The notes beneath the pieces were generated by a model, which saw only the letters and a program-made list of their open reading frames with translations, did not search any database and was not told the DNA's origin. Shown in pieces: positions 30,412-39,727 of a stretch of 64,000 bases of DNA (its first letter is position 1; every line of letters begins with the position of its first letter). The position numbers and the translations under genes were made by a program. This stretch comes from Shewanella litoralis (GTDB lineage: Bacteria > Pseudomonadota > Gammaproteobacteria > Enterobacterales > Shewanellaceae): NCBI RefSeq assembly GCF_009828585.1, contig NZ_WSRZ01000015.1, positions 62,001 through 126,000 of the forward strand, read 5' to 3'.

Positions 30412-31650
30412 TTACTGACTCATCACCTGGTTACGCCCAGCGGCCTTAGCCTGGTAAAGTAATTCGTCTGCACGGTGTAATGCATGATCGAGCGATTCAT
30501 TGGCTTTGGTCGCCACACCACAGCTAAACGACACCGGTAAATCACCCGCGGTGGTGCTGATTGGATTGGCTTGACATTGCTCACGAAACTTATTCATTAA
30601 GGTGCTGGTTTTCGTGCTGTCTAATCCTTTAAAAGCCACAACAAACTCTTCGCCGCCAAAGCGTGCCACTGTAAAATTAGCACCAAATGCATGTTCGAGC
30701 CGCTGAGCAAACTCAACTAACACTTGATCTCCTACATCATGGCCATGGGTATCATTAATTTTTTTGAAAAAATCCAAATCAATTAATGCCACTGACAAGG
30801 TGCCCACCTCACTCTCTTTACCGTTATGCTCAGTAAAAAAATAGCGCCGTGTGTAAGCTTTCGTTAAATAGTCTCGGTTAGCTTTAGTCCATAAATTACG
30901 CATCATATCGAGCGAGTCTAATGTGTTAAGCACCCGGCAATGAAACTCTTCGTGCACAAACGGTTTTTGCAAAAAGTCATTTGCACCATTTTTAATAAAT
31001 TTAGCCGACAAGCTTTCATCATTATCATTAGATAAACCAATAATGGCGATATCTTCGCGGTTGTATTTTTCACGTACGCGTAATATGAGCTCAACACCGT
31101 CAATTTTTGGCATATTGTAATCGGTGATCAGCAGTTGAATATCAGGCTCACGCTCTAGCACCGCTAATGCTTCTTCACCGTCATTGGCTTCAAGTACCTG
31201 AAACAAATGATGCTCTAATAACATGCGTACAAACTTACGACTCACAACAGAATCGTCGGCAACCAATACTTTCACCTGTTGATTGCGATACAGTCTATCA
31301 ATCAGCTTAACCACATATTGATAGCTGTACCGATTGTCTTTCGGGATGTAATCAACAATACCCAGCTTAAGAATGTCGCGACGTTGATGCGCATCTAAGT
31401 TACTGGTTAGCACAATGCAAGGCGTTTTATAAGACGATAACACCAGACGGACAATGTCACCATTGGACGCATCAGGTAAATTTAAATCGGCCACCACCAC
31501 AAAGTATTTGTGTTGCTCCAACAACGCCAAAGCACTGGACATATCAGGCGCAACGTCTACAGAGTAGCCGAGCTCTTGCATAATCAAATGTGTTAAGATT
31601 TTAGATACGGTTGTACTGTCTTCAACAATCAATATACGCAATATATTCAC
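30412..31650 (-). CDS. Response regulator with two REC domains and a GGDEF domain (diguanylate cyclase)
   Basis: A 412-residue PleD-like regulator. REC1 (residues 1-120) has Asp in VVADLNLPD and REC2 (about 125-240) has Asp in LLITDYNMPKIDG, both with the usual Lys near the end (Y-I-P-K and L-Q-K-P-F). The C-terminal GGDEF domain carries RFGGEEF, an active variant that makes cyclic di-GMP. The position that holds the RxxD inhibitory site reads GANF, so product feedback through that site is unlikely. The cognate kinase is not in the window. The KAS III gene begins upstream, 28 bp away, and could be cotranscribed. Confidence 0.92.
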   Translation of the reverse strand: MNILRILIVEDSTTVSKILTHLIMQELGYSVDVAPDMSSALALLEQHKYFVVVADLNLPDASNGDIVRLVLSSYKTPCIVLTSNLDAHQRRDILKLGIVDYIPKDNRYSYQYVVKLIDRLYRNQQVKVLVADDSVVSRKFVRMLLEHHLFQVLEANDGEEALAVLEREPDIQLLITDYNMPKIDGVELILRVREKYNREDIAIIGLSNDNDESLSAKFIKNGANDFLQKPFVHEEFHCRVLNTLDSLDMMRNLWTKANRDYLTKAYTRRYFFTEHNGKESEVGTLSVALIDLDFFKKINDTHGHDVGDQVLVEFAQRLEHAFGANFTVARFGGEEFVVAFKGLDSTKTSTLMNKFREQCQANPISTTAGDLPVSFSCGVATKANESLDHALHRADELLYQAKAAGRNQVMSQ

Positions 31651-31677
31651 CTTAATTATTATCGGTGCACTAATAAA

Positions 31678-32799
31678 TTAGCACTTTTCGAGCACAATAC
31701 TGCCTATCGAATAACCGGCACCGAATGAACACAGTAAACCTAAATCTCCGGTTTTGAAGTCTTGGTTGAATTTATGAAAAGCAATCACTGACCCTGCAGA
31801 TGCCGTATTAGCATATTCATCAAGTACGATAGGTGCTTGTGATGGTTCAACATTATCACCAAGAAGCTTCTTCACTACAAATAAATTCATGTTTATGTTG
31901 GCTTGATGCAGCCATAAACGCTTAAACTCTTCTGGCTTGATTTGTTCATCAGAAAATTGCGAATCCAGGTGCTGATAAATCATCGGCAGCAACTCTTTAA
32001 ACACTTTGCGCCCTTGTTGGTGAAATAGTTTATCTGCGCTGTTGGCCTGCGCAGGATCGCAGCGGTTAACAAAACCAAAGTTGCTGCGAATATTGCTTGA
32101 GTAATCAGTGACACACCGCGTCGATAACACACTAAAGGCATGCTCTGAGGTTGAAAGCTCAGCACACTCAACCACCACGGCCGTCGCCACATCACCAAAG
32201 ATAAAATGACTGTCGCGATCGCGGAAATTAATTTGTGGTGAAGTCAGCTCTGGGTTTATCACTAACACACGATTAGCTGTACCGCCACGGATGGCATTGA
32301 CCGCATTTACAATCGCAAACGTCGCAGACGAACACGCCACTAACATGTCATAGGCAAAGCCTTTGGTGCCCATGGCTTGTTGTATTTCAATGGCAATGGC
32401 CGGGTAAGCCCTTTGGGTATAAGCACAGGCGACAATGACTAAATCAATATCTTCTGCGGTTAAATTTGCTTGCGCTAACGCTTGCGTTGCCGCTGCAATG
32501 CCCATTTCTGCTTGCATTGATAACGCATCAGAAGGCTTGTCGGCAATTAATGGCATCATGATATCGGTGTCTAAAATGCCGTCTTTGACCATCACATAAC
32601 GACTTTTAATGCCTGAGGCTTTTTCAATAAACTCACTCGATGAGTAAGCCAATGCCACTGTGGTGCCAGCTTCAATGTCTGCTGCATGTTGTTGGTTAAA
32701 TTGGTCAACGTAACTGTTATAACAGGTCACCAATTCATCATTAGATACACTATAAGGAGGGGTGTATAAACCACTACCAGAAATCACAACTTTATTCAT
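31678..32799 (-). CDS. Beta-ketoacyl-ACP synthase III (long FabH-like type)
   Basis: A 373-residue thiolase-fold enzyme that condenses an acyl-CoA with malonyl-ACP. The catalytic triad is clear: Cys156 in LVACSSAT, His298 in WLHQANIN, Asn331 in EYANTASAGS. It is about 50 residues longer than housekeeping FabH, mainly through an insertion after residue 25. This layout resembles the Pseudomonas KAS III that channels beta-oxidation intermediates (octanoyl-CoA) into fatty acid synthesis, so a medium-chain substrate is a reasonable inference. A FadR/PdhR-like palindrome lies upstream at 33005-33017. The start codon at 32799 follows a plain ribosome site region. Confidence 0.88.
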   Translation of the reverse strand: MNKVVISGSGLYTPPYSVSNDELVTCYNSYVDQFNQQHAADIEAGTTVALAYSSSEFIEKASGIKSRYVMVKDGILDTDIMMPLIADKPSDALSMQAEMGIAAATQALAQANLTAEDIDLVIVACAYTQRAYPAIAIEIQQAMGTKGFAYDMLVACSSATFAIVNAVNAIRGGTANRVLVINPELTSPQINFRDRDSHFIFGDVATAVVVECAELSTSEHAFSVLSTRCVTDYSSNIRSNFGFVNRCDPAQANSADKLFHQQGRKVFKELLPMIYQHLDSQFSDEQIKPEEFKRLWLHQANINMNLFVVKKLLGDNVEPSQAPIVLDEYANTASAGSVIAFHKFNQDFKTGDLGLLCSFGAGYSIGSIVLEKC

Positions 32800-33004
32800 T
32801 TTGCTCTACCATTATGAGTGAGTAAGTGAGTTAATGCTCATCAGCAACCAGACATTCCCATGATGCGAGTGAAGTATGATGATGCTATCGCAATAACCAT
32901 TCTCGTCATCTGCCTCGTTACATTTCAACTGAGCTGAATTAACTTATTGCAGCTATTCTAGTATTTTATATTTTGTTTTCGTCATACTAAATTAAATTTG
33001 CATA

Positions 33005-33017
33005 ATGGTCAGACCAT
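33005..33017. promoter_or_regulatory. FadR/PdhR-like operator between the KAS III gene and cysK
   Basis: ATGGTCAGACCAT is a perfect odd palindrome with a single central A, fitting the FadR core TGGTC-N-GACCA and equally the PdhR core TGGT-N3-ACCA. It lies about 205 bp from the KAS III start and 170 bp from cysK. FadR control of a fatty acid gene makes better sense than control of cysK. The remaining intergenic bases (32800-33187) hold no gene. Confidence 0.55.
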
Positions 33018-33187
33018 CAAGTGGTGTTTATTTACCCTAAAAGCCGAATAACTCACCAAAAACTGCCTTTTTAGTATAACAGCATTATCGCTAATAACTA
33101 AATGGAATAAAGAAGAACAAACTTTCACTTCTAAATCCTGACCAGCAGATTATGATTAGACGATGCAACCATAGGAGCAAATAATCC

Positions 33188-34153
33188 ATGAGCAAAATTT
33201 TCGAAGATAATTCATACACTTTAGGTAATACCCCGTTAGTTCGTTTAAACCGTGTCAGCAATGGCAGAGTGTTAGCAAAAGTTGAAGCACGCAACCCAAG
33301 CTTCAGTGTTAAGTGCCGTATTGGCGCAAACATGATTTGGGATGCTGAAAAGAAAGGCCTGCTAACTAAAGATATCGAGTTAATTGAACCGACTTCGGGT
33401 AACACAGGTATTGCACTTGCTTATGTTGCTGCTGCACGTGGTTACAAGCTCACTTTAACCATGCCTAACACCATGAGTTTAGAGCGTCGTAAACTGCTTA
33501 AAGCGTTAGGTGCAAACCTAGTGCTAACAGAAGGCGCTAAAGGCATGAAAGGTGCTATTGATAAGGCTGAAGAAATTCGTCAGTCTGCACCAGAAAAGTA
33601 TTTAGTGCTTGGACAATTTAGTAACCCAGCTAACCCTGAAATACACGAAAAAACCACTGGTCCAGAAATCTGGAACGATACCGATGGTGAAGTTGATGTG
33701 TTTGTTGCCGGTGTAGGTACAGGTGGCACGTTAACAGGTGTGAGCCGTTACTTAAAAGCGCAAGGTAAAACCATTACTTCTGTTGCTGTTGAGCCTGTTG
33801 ACTCACCAGTTATTGCCCAAGCGTTAGCAGGACAACCGATTCAACCAGGTCCACATAAAATTCAAGGTATTGGTGCTGGCTTTATTCCCGGTAACTTAGA
33901 TTTGTCGATTATCGACCGTGTTGAAGCGGTGAGTAACGAAGATTCAATTGAAATGGCACGCCGTTTAATGAAAGAAGAAGGTATCTTAGTGGGTATTTCT
34001 TCTGGGGCTGCTGTTGTTGCCGCTAACCGTATCGCTGCATTACCTGAATTTGCAGACAAAACGATTGTGGTTATTTTACCTTCTGCTGCAGAGCGTTATT
34101 TATCGTCTGTACTATTTGCTGGCGAATTTAGCGATAGCGAAAACGTCCAATAA
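33188..34153 (+). CDS. cysK: Cysteine synthase A
   Basis: A 321-residue pyridoxal-phosphate enzyme that joins O-acetylserine and sulfide to cysteine. Lys42 in [11 protein letters not shown] binds the cofactor; TSGNTG (about residue 68) and the GTGGT phosphate loop are both present, with the C-terminal SSGAA. Length equals E. coli CysK (323). The ribosome site AGGAG lies before ATG. A strong terminator follows, so it is monocistronic. Confidence 0.96.
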   Translation: MSKIFEDNSYTLGNTPLVRLNRVSNGRVLAKVEARNPSFSVKCRIGANMIWDAEKKGLLTKDIELIEPTSGNTGIALAYVAAARGYKLTLTMPNTMSLERRKLLKALGANLVLTEGAKGMKGAIDKAEEIRQSAPEKYLVLGQFSNPANPEIHEKTTGPEIWNDTDGEVDVFVAGVGTGGTLTGVSRYLKAQGKTITSVAVEPVDSPVIAQALAGQPIQPGPHKIQGIGAGFIPGNLDLSIIDRVEAVSNEDSIEMARRLMKEEGILVGISSGAAVVAANRIAALPEFADKTIVVILPSAAERYLSSVLFAGEFSDSENVQ

Positions 34154-34200
34154 ATAACAATCGCCTGATGTAAGCCAAAATCAGGTTGACCACAAAACAA

Positions 34201-34228
34201 AATGCCAGCAACCTTGCTGGCATTTTTT
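34201..34228 (+). terminator. Intrinsic terminator of cysK
   Basis: AATGCCAGCA and TGCTGGCATT form a 10-bp stem with a 4-base loop, followed by T4. Confidence 0.88.
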
Positions 34229-34824
34229 ATCCAAGGCATTACACCCATTCTGTTTATTACCACTCTATATATTGCCACTCAGTTTTAATTTTTTCTTACC
34301 GTAAAACGAGCTGGCCCGACAAACTAACTAGTCACTCATCCTGAATAAATATTCATATTAACATAATTGTAAATATACTTTACTGTCCGTTATGTTGATT
34401 GCCTTAAAATAATGAATCTCATTTAAATAAATAACAAATGATGATTTATATCAAAATAAACCACATCTTTACTTTTTTTCATCATAAAAAAGACCCTATA
34501 AAAACACAATAAAATAACATTGTATATTTAATACAATGCCAATAACTTGCTCACTTATCGTTATTTTAAACACTCAGTTAACAAATTCAGCTTTTGTAAA
34601 TTTGACCACTGACAAATTTGCATTAAAGCCGTACAGTTGTGTTTGATTTGTTAATCCAAATAACAACTTACGTTAATACTTAATTAGTTACAAATAAAAA
34701 AAACCCCTGTTGTATTTTATGCACTTTCTGGTTATACACATGCTTGCGTAATGTTACGTCAATACGGCACGCTAAATATTGACGACATATACGCCATAAT
34801 AAAAAACATTTCTGGGAGTGATAA
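34229..34824. other. AT-rich intergenic region upstream of the TonB-dependent receptor
   Basis: About 600 bases with no credible gene. It presumably holds the receptor promoter and a long leader. A 19-base stretch at 34408-34426 (AATAATGAATCTCATTTAA) resembles a Fur box (12 of 19 by eye), but it is 400 bp from the start and weak. A ribosome site GGGAGTG is just before the ATG. Confidence 0.4.
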
Positions 34825-37665
34825 ATGCAAGTTAATTCAAAATTAGCCAATGCGGTGCGCATTGCGTTAATGAGTGGTGTAGCCTTATCGGCCATCACAT
34901 CAATCAATGCTGTTGCTGAAGAAGCCGTTGAATCAAATGTTGAACGTATTTCAGTTACGGGCTCACGTATTATTCGTGAAGGTGCCATTGCACCTACCCC
35001 AGTGACTGTGATTAGCGGTGATGAATTATTGTCTACAGGTGTGACTAACATTGGTGAAGCGCTAAACCAATTACCCGCCTTAGGCAGTACTTTCTCGCTC
35101 GCTAACTCAGGTAACTCAATTGGTACTTCTGGCCTTAACTTACTTGATTTAAGAAGTATGGGTACAGCCAGAACCTTGGTATTAGTTAACGGCAAACGCC
35201 ATGTATCAAGCTCTGCAGGTACATCGTCTGTTGATGTCAATACAATTCCAAGTGTGTGGATTGACAAAGTTGAAGTGATAACGGGTGGTGCGTCTGCTAT
35301 TTACGGTGCTGATGCGGTAACCGGTGTTGTTAACTTTATCTTAAAGAAAAACGTGACCGGCTTAGATGTTTCAGCCACCAAAGGCTGGGCTGACGATAGC
35401 GACTTTAACAAAGACCGTTTCTCTATTTCTTACGGTAAAGATTTTGCCCAAGGTGACGGTAATATCGCTTTTGCAGTTGAATACAGCTCACAAGAGCAGC
35501 TTAATGCATTTGATAGAGAGCAAACCTCCACATCTTTTGCAAGCCTAGCTAACACAAACCGAACTGCTGATAATAACGACCCTGCCGATCCGGATAAAAT
35601 ATTAACCCCAAATGCAGGCCATTACAGTATTAGCAATGCGGGTACCATGTATTTAGACGGATGGAAAACCTTTAACGCAGACGGCTCACTAAAAGATGTT
35701 TATTTAGGTGAAAATGTTGATGGTATTCGTTGTGCTGATTGTGATTTCACCAACCTAAACCAGTTTGTGACTTTACAGCCAGAATTTGAACGCTATAACG
35801 TTAACTTCAAAACAAACTACCAATTGAACGATGACCACAATGTGTATTTTGAAGCTAAATACGCTAATAGTCAGTCTAAAGACGAAGGTCAACCAGCATT
35901 TTTCTTTGCTGACCCAACGAATACCGTTAGCATCGATAACGCGTTTATCAGCCCAGAACTTGCGTCACTAATGCAAGAAAATGATGTTGATAGCGTCAAT
36001 ATCCGCCGCTTTATGACCGATTTAGGTGTGCGTATTGAAGATGATACTCGCGAAACCCAACGATATGTATTGGGCCTTGAAGGTATTGTTTTTGAAGATT
36101 GGGATTACGACTTGTATGCCGTTTATGGCCAAACTGATCTTGAACGCATTAACAGTAATAACCTTGTTATCAGTAACTATGAAAATGCACTAGATTCAAT
36201 TTTAGTGGATGGTGAAGCGGTTTGTCGTGACGAAGCAGCAAGAGCTGCGGGTTGTGTTGCGGTTGATATTTTTGGTTATGGCGCACCAAGCCAGGAAGCC
36301 ATTGATTATATCAATACCACATCAACAGGTACCTCGGTTATTAAACAAACTGTGCTCGGCGGCACCATGACAAACTCAGGTTTGTTTGAACTGCCAGCGG
36401 GTTATGTTGGTTTCTCTACCGGTGTTGAATACCGTAAAGAAGAAAGTGAAATCTTTGAACCTAACAATGCTGAAGGCACGTTCTTCAACGTATTAGGCGA
36501 AGACAAAGGCGAATTTGACGTTAGCGAAATTTTTGCTGAAATGACACTACCGTTACTTGCCGATTTACCTATGGTTCGTCAGTTAGATCTTGATTTAGCA
36601 GTGCGTTTTGCCGACTACAGCACCATTGGTAATGCAACCACCTGGAAAACCGGTTTAAGCTGGGAAGTCGATGACGAAATTCGTGTTCGTACCACTTACT
36701 CAGAAGCGATTAGAGCCCCTAACATCAGTGAGCTTTATGGCGCTGCAAGTCAAACCTTCTTTAGCGTTAACGACCCATGCCGTACTTCTAACCTAAGCGA
36801 TTTAAGTGACTCATCAATTCGCGAAGCTAACTGTTCAGCGTTAGGTGTTTCAAGCAGCTTTGACTCAGATTACGACGATAAAACCCTAGAAGGTTTAAGC
36901 GGCGGCAATGAAGAGTTAAAAGAAGAAGAATCAAAAAGTTACACTTTCGGTGTGGTGTATCAGCCAAGTTATATTGATGGCTTATCAATCACAACTGACT
37001 ACTGGAACATTGAAATCGAGAACGCCATTAGCGCTGTAGGTGCTCAGGATATTCTTGACCGCTGTGTTGATTCAACAAATGGCGTCAATAACCAGTACTG
37101 TAGCTTAATTACTCGTGATTCAGCCACGGGCGAAGTCACTCAAATTAGACAGTTTGCATTAAACATTGCAGCGCTTGAAGCCGCTGGTATCGACTTTGAT
37201 ATCAGCTATACCTTCGAAGCATTTGAGGGCGATGTTCGTACCAACTTAATTGCCACTCATTTGTTAAAACGTGATGACTACTCTTTCCAGGATGAGCCAG
37301 ACACATATGAAGAGTTAGCAGGTACTGCAGGCTATGCTGAATGGCAAGTTAACTGGAGTATTAGTTATGCTATCGATAACTGGGATTACTCATGGAGAAC
37401 GCGTTACATTCAGGCGGTAGATTTATACACAAACTACACCCTGGACAACAACGCGAATCCAAGCAGCGCGATGGCATATGGTGATTACTACATCAGCGAT
37501 GCTTCTGTGTCTTACAGCTTCGACTCTGGTATTTCATTAAAATTTGGTATTGATAACTTGTTTAACCGTGATTTACCTTATGGTACAACAGGTACAGAAG
37601 CTGCCAGTTCAGCGTATGACAACGTAGGTCGTTATTTCCACACAACGGCAACATACAAGTTCTAA
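34825..37665 (+). CDS. TonB-dependent outer-membrane receptor
   Basis: A 946-residue receptor with a signal peptide (cleavage near residue 28, AVA-EE), a plug domain starting with ERISVTGSRI and containing V-L-V-N-G-K-R-H and GGASAIYGADAVTGVVNFIL (given in part), then a large 22-strand barrel ending in Phe (T-A-T-Y-K-F). It is of the large-plug subgroup common in Shewanella, Alteromonas and Xanthomonas, many of which import sugars, peptides or siderophores; the substrate is not deducible. Several Cys pairs (C-A-D-C, and others) suggest surface disulfides. A LysR gene follows in the same direction after a terminator. Confidence 0.92.
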   Translation: MQVNSKLANAVRIALMSGVALSAITSINAVAEEAVESNVERISVTGSRIIREGAIAPTPVTVISGDELLSTGVTNIGEALNQLPALGSTFSLANSGNSIGTSGLNLLDLRSMGTARTLVLVNGKRHVSSSAGTSSVDVNTIPSVWIDKVEVITGGASAIYGADAVTGVVNFILKKNVTGLDVSATKGWADDSDFNKDRFSISYGKDFAQGDGNIAFAVEYSSQEQLNAFDREQTSTSFASLANTNRTADNNDPADPDKILTPNAGHYSISNAGTMYLDGWKTFNADGSLKDVYLGENVDGIRCADCDFTNLNQFVTLQPEFERYNVNFKTNYQLNDDHNVYFEAKYANSQSKDEGQPAFFFADPTNTVSIDNAFISPELASLMQENDVDSVNIRRFMTDLGVRIEDDTRETQRYVLGLEGIVFEDWDYDLYAVYGQTDLERINSNNLVISNYENALDSILVDGEAVCRDEAARAAGCVAVDIFGYGAPSQEAIDYINTTSTGTSVIKQTVLGGTMTNSGLFELPAGYVGFSTGVEYRKEESEIFEPNNAEGTFFNVLGEDKGEFDVSEIFAEMTLPLLADLPMVRQLDLDLAVRFADYSTIGNATTWKTGLSWEVDDEIRVRTTYSEAIRAPNISELYGAASQTFFSVNDPCRTSNLSDLSDSSIREANCSALGVSSSFDSDYDDKTLEGLSGGNEELKEEESKSYTFGVVYQPSYIDGLSITTDYWNIEIENAISAVGAQDILDRCVDSTNGVNNQYCSLITRDSATGEVTQIRQFALNIAALEAAGIDFDISYTFEAFEGDVRTNLIATHLLKRDDYSFQDEPDTYEELAGTAGYAEWQVNWSISYAIDNWDYSWRTRYIQAVDLYTNYTLDNNANPSSAMAYGDYYISDASVSYSFDSGISLKFGIDNLFNRDLPYGTTGTEAASSAYDNVGRYFHTTATYKF

Positions 37666-37701
37666 ATATGGATAGCTAATCCGTATCATTGATCGATATT
37701 C

Positions 37702-37728
37702 AAACGGCATCTTAGGATGCCGTTTTTT
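37702..37728 (+). terminator. Intrinsic terminator of the TonB-dependent receptor
   Basis: AAACGGCATC and GATGCCGTTT form a 10-bp stem with a 4-base loop and a T-tract. Confidence 0.88.
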
Positions 37729-37883
37729 ATATATCATTTTTGTTACGCTGTAACGTGTGTCCATATCCTGAGTGAACGTAAATTACTGCTAACCTCGCCA
37801 CAAAATCAGCAATTGCGACTATACCTCATCGCAAAAATAGCCGAACATACTCACTTAAAAATAGATTTATCAATAGGTAACTT

Positions 37884-38771
37884 ATGCACTATACACTGAA
37901 ACAAATCGCTGTTTTTGATGCTGTCGCCAGTTTCGAAAGTGTCAGTGCTGCGGCCAAAAAATTATCAATGAGTCAATCTGCGGTCAGCATGTCATTAAGC
38001 CAACTTGAACATTTGTTAGGACGGCCGCTATTTATTCGCCAGGGAAATCGCTTAATCATGAGCCACTGGGGGCAATGGCTGCGTCCAAGAGCGCAAAAGT
38101 TATTGCAAGATGCGCAGCAAATTGCCTTAGGCCTGCATGACCAACATATTATTAGCGGCACAGTTAAACTGTGTTCAAGCCAGACTGCGGCAGAACACTT
38201 ATTGCCTAAGCTTATCAGTAAAATTGATAATGACTTTCCTGAGTTAAGGATTGAAATAGCCGTTGAAAATAGTGATCACGTTGCCAAAGAAGTACTTGAT
38301 TACCAATTTGATATCGGGGTTATTGAAGGGCGCATCGATGACAGTCGATTATACCAAGAGCCCTGGATTGACGATCACCTTGTGGTCGTTGCCTCACCGC
38401 ATCATCCATTTGCTAAACACAAACAAACCAGCGTCTCGCAGCTAGAACAAGCTAAATGGGTACTAAGGGAGCCTGGAGCTGGTACGAGGCGTATTTTTGA
38501 TGCCGCTATTCACGGATTAATTGTCCAATTAAATGTTTGGAAAGAATACGAACAAGTCGGCTTATTAAAAGCATTAGTTAAAAATGGCGTGTATTTAAGT
38601 TGCCTACCCTATTTAGATGTTGAAAAAGACGTCGCCAAAGGGGAGTTAGTGGTATTAAGTACGCCGGAACTAAACTTAAAGCGCCATTTATCATTTATTT
38701 GGCGTCAAGACACGGGTGATAACCCATTACGCAATTGCCTCATTGCCGAGGCCAAACGGATAACGCGATAA
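37884..38771 (+). CDS. LysR-family transcriptional regulator (YeiE-like)
   Basis: A 295-residue regulator. The N-terminal winged helix-turn-helix (residues 3-62) contains SAAAKKLSMSQSAVSMSLSQLE and is followed by the inducer-binding domain from about residue 90. The opening YTLKQIAVFDAV and the QSAVS helix resemble E. coli YeiE. The effector is unknown. It lies downstream of the TonB receptor gene but has its own region upstream. A 284-bp palindromic element begins 18 bp after its stop, which may also act as its terminator. Confidence 0.88.
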   Translation: MHYTLKQIAVFDAVASFESVSAAAKKLSMSQSAVSMSLSQLEHLLGRPLFIRQGNRLIMSHWGQWLRPRAQKLLQDAQQIALGLHDQHIISGTVKLCSSQTAAEHLLPKLISKIDNDFPELRIEIAVENSDHVAKEVLDYQFDIGVIEGRIDDSRLYQEPWIDDHLVVVASPHHPFAKHKQTSVSQLEQAKWVLREPGAGTRRIFDAAIHGLIVQLNVWKEYEQVGLLKALVKNGVYLSCLPYLDVEKDVAKGELVVLSTPELNLKRHLSFIWRQDTGDNPLRNCLIAEAKRITR

Positions 38772-38830
38772 CAGAATAAACCACAATGATTAGGGTCTGT
38801 TGATCTTTGCTGGTTGAATTTTGTTCGAGT

Positions 38831-38912
38831 TAAAAACGTTTTAATCGAGGCGAATGGATTGATGCCTAGTCATCTAAGCAAAATCCATTCAACAAAGAGT
38901 AAAACGTTTTTA
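38831..38912. repeat. Inner hairpin 1 of the palindromic element
   Basis: TAAAAACGTTTTA (38831-38843) pairs with TAAAACGTTTTTA (38900-38912), and GAATGGATT (38852-38860) pairs with AATCCATTC (38882-38890), giving a branched long stem. Confidence 0.8.
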
Positions 38913-38933
38913 GCCGAACCCTTCGGGCAGCGT

Positions 38934-39031
38934 TTGTTGGCCATTTTTACTGCGTTATCGACTTTTTATGTAGAATAACTACACCTCTAAGTCTTTGCCG
39001 CGCAGTTATAAATGTGAATAATGGCCAACAA
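38934..39031. repeat. Inner hairpin 2 of the palindromic element
   Basis: TTGTTGGCCATT (38934-38945) pairs with AATGGCCAACAA (39020-39031), and ACTGCG (38949-38954) pairs with CGCAGT (39001-39006). Confidence 0.8.
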
Positions 39032-39072
39032 TTCGCTGCAAAAACAACCTTGAAAGATCAACAGACCCTAAT

Positions 39073-39469
39073 TGCGAATGTCAGTTAACGCCGACTTATC
39101 GCTAAGTAAACTGACTCCCTCATCAATTATGAGCTAACCTCTCATCAGCTGCCTAATCTCATATTGCTAATCTCATCGCTATTTCACAAAACCTTTATCT
39201 CCTGCAACCCAATACTGACGGTATTTAAGCAATGCGCCTCAAACTGAACAATCTGAGTGACTCTGATTGGTCACATAATTAATGGAATTGGTAGAACAAA
39301 GCATCAGCGAAACTGATACTGAGCATCAAGCTGTACATTTTTTGACTTTTTAACGCGATTTAGGTGTCATTTATTGATCTAATTTTGCCATCAACTTGTT
39401 AACCAGCTCCCACTTCGAGTAAACAAAACATCAACTTTATTGATAGCAAGTGATGGTCTTGTGAGCCTA
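39073..39469. other. Intergenic region upstream of the DUF3360 permease
   Basis: About 400 bases with no credible gene. It contains several AT-rich stretches and ends at the extended -10 of the permease promoter. Nothing else could be named. Confidence 0.4.
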
Positions 39470-39502
39470 TGCTAAAATCACTAGGTAAATTGGTCTTACC
39501 AA
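39470..39502 (+). promoter_or_regulatory. Extended -10 and PdhR-like operator of the DUF3360 permease
   Basis: TGCTAAAAT (39470-39478) is an extended -10. Twelve bases on, TTGGTCTTACCAA (39490-39502) is a perfect dyad with a 3-base spacer, matching the PdhR-type (FadR-subfamily GntR) box TTGGT-N3-ACCAA. Its place just after the start of transcription suggests repression. pflB has the same arrangement at 41403-41438. Confidence 0.7.
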
Positions 39503-39556
39503 GATATGTAAGACCACAAAAGCATTAACTAAGCCGTAAATAAGGACATCACTGTC

Positions 39557-39727
39557 ATGCTATTTAATAACAATGCATCACAGTCGAGTAAAGTGATTCG
39601 AGCTGATTTAGCTCACTGGCAAGCTGACCAAATGGGCACCCGCCATCACTTCAATGGAACACACTCAACTTCATCAATTGATGAAATAACCTGTTCTTTT
39701 CGGAGAATGAGAAATTATGTCAGATAA
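39557..39727 (+). CDS. Possible 56-residue leader ORF overlapping the permease start
   Basis: ATG at 39557 is preceded by AAGGA ten bases away and opens a 56-codon frame that ends 11 bases inside the permease gene. The predicted peptide (MLFNNNASQSSKVIRADLAH and on) has no recognised domain and is mildly basic, with two Cys/Arg-rich ends. It could be a leader peptide coupling translation to the permease or a chance frame; the 16-base palindrome TTCATCAATTGATGAA (39670-39685) lies within it. Confidence 0.35.
   Translation: MLFNNNASQSSKVIRADLAHWQADQMGTRHHFNGTHSTSSIDEITCSFRRMRNYVR

Larger units (their letters stand above)
38789..39072. mobile_element. MITE-like palindromic element, TA-flanked
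   Basis: ATTAGGGTCTGTTGATCTTT (38789-38808) is exactly repeated in inverse at 39053-39072. Inside the ends, the GGG/CCC termini are bordered by TA on both sides, as after insertion by IS630/Tc1-type transposases. The interior holds two further perfect inverted repeats that would fold as separate hairpins (38831-38912 and 38934-39031). No transposase gene is present, so it is a non-autonomous element; mobilisation is an inference. It starts 18 bp after the LysR stop. Confidence 0.8.

Noticed and set aside
34408..34426. Fur-like box upstream of the TonB-dependent receptor
   Set aside because: Only about 12 of 19 positions match and it is 400 bp from the gene, so it is not called as a site.
34680..35267. 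195-codon minus-strand frame overlapping the TonB-dependent receptor gene
   Set aside because: It lies antisense to the signal peptide and plug of a clear receptor, has no recognised motif and runs into the promoter region.
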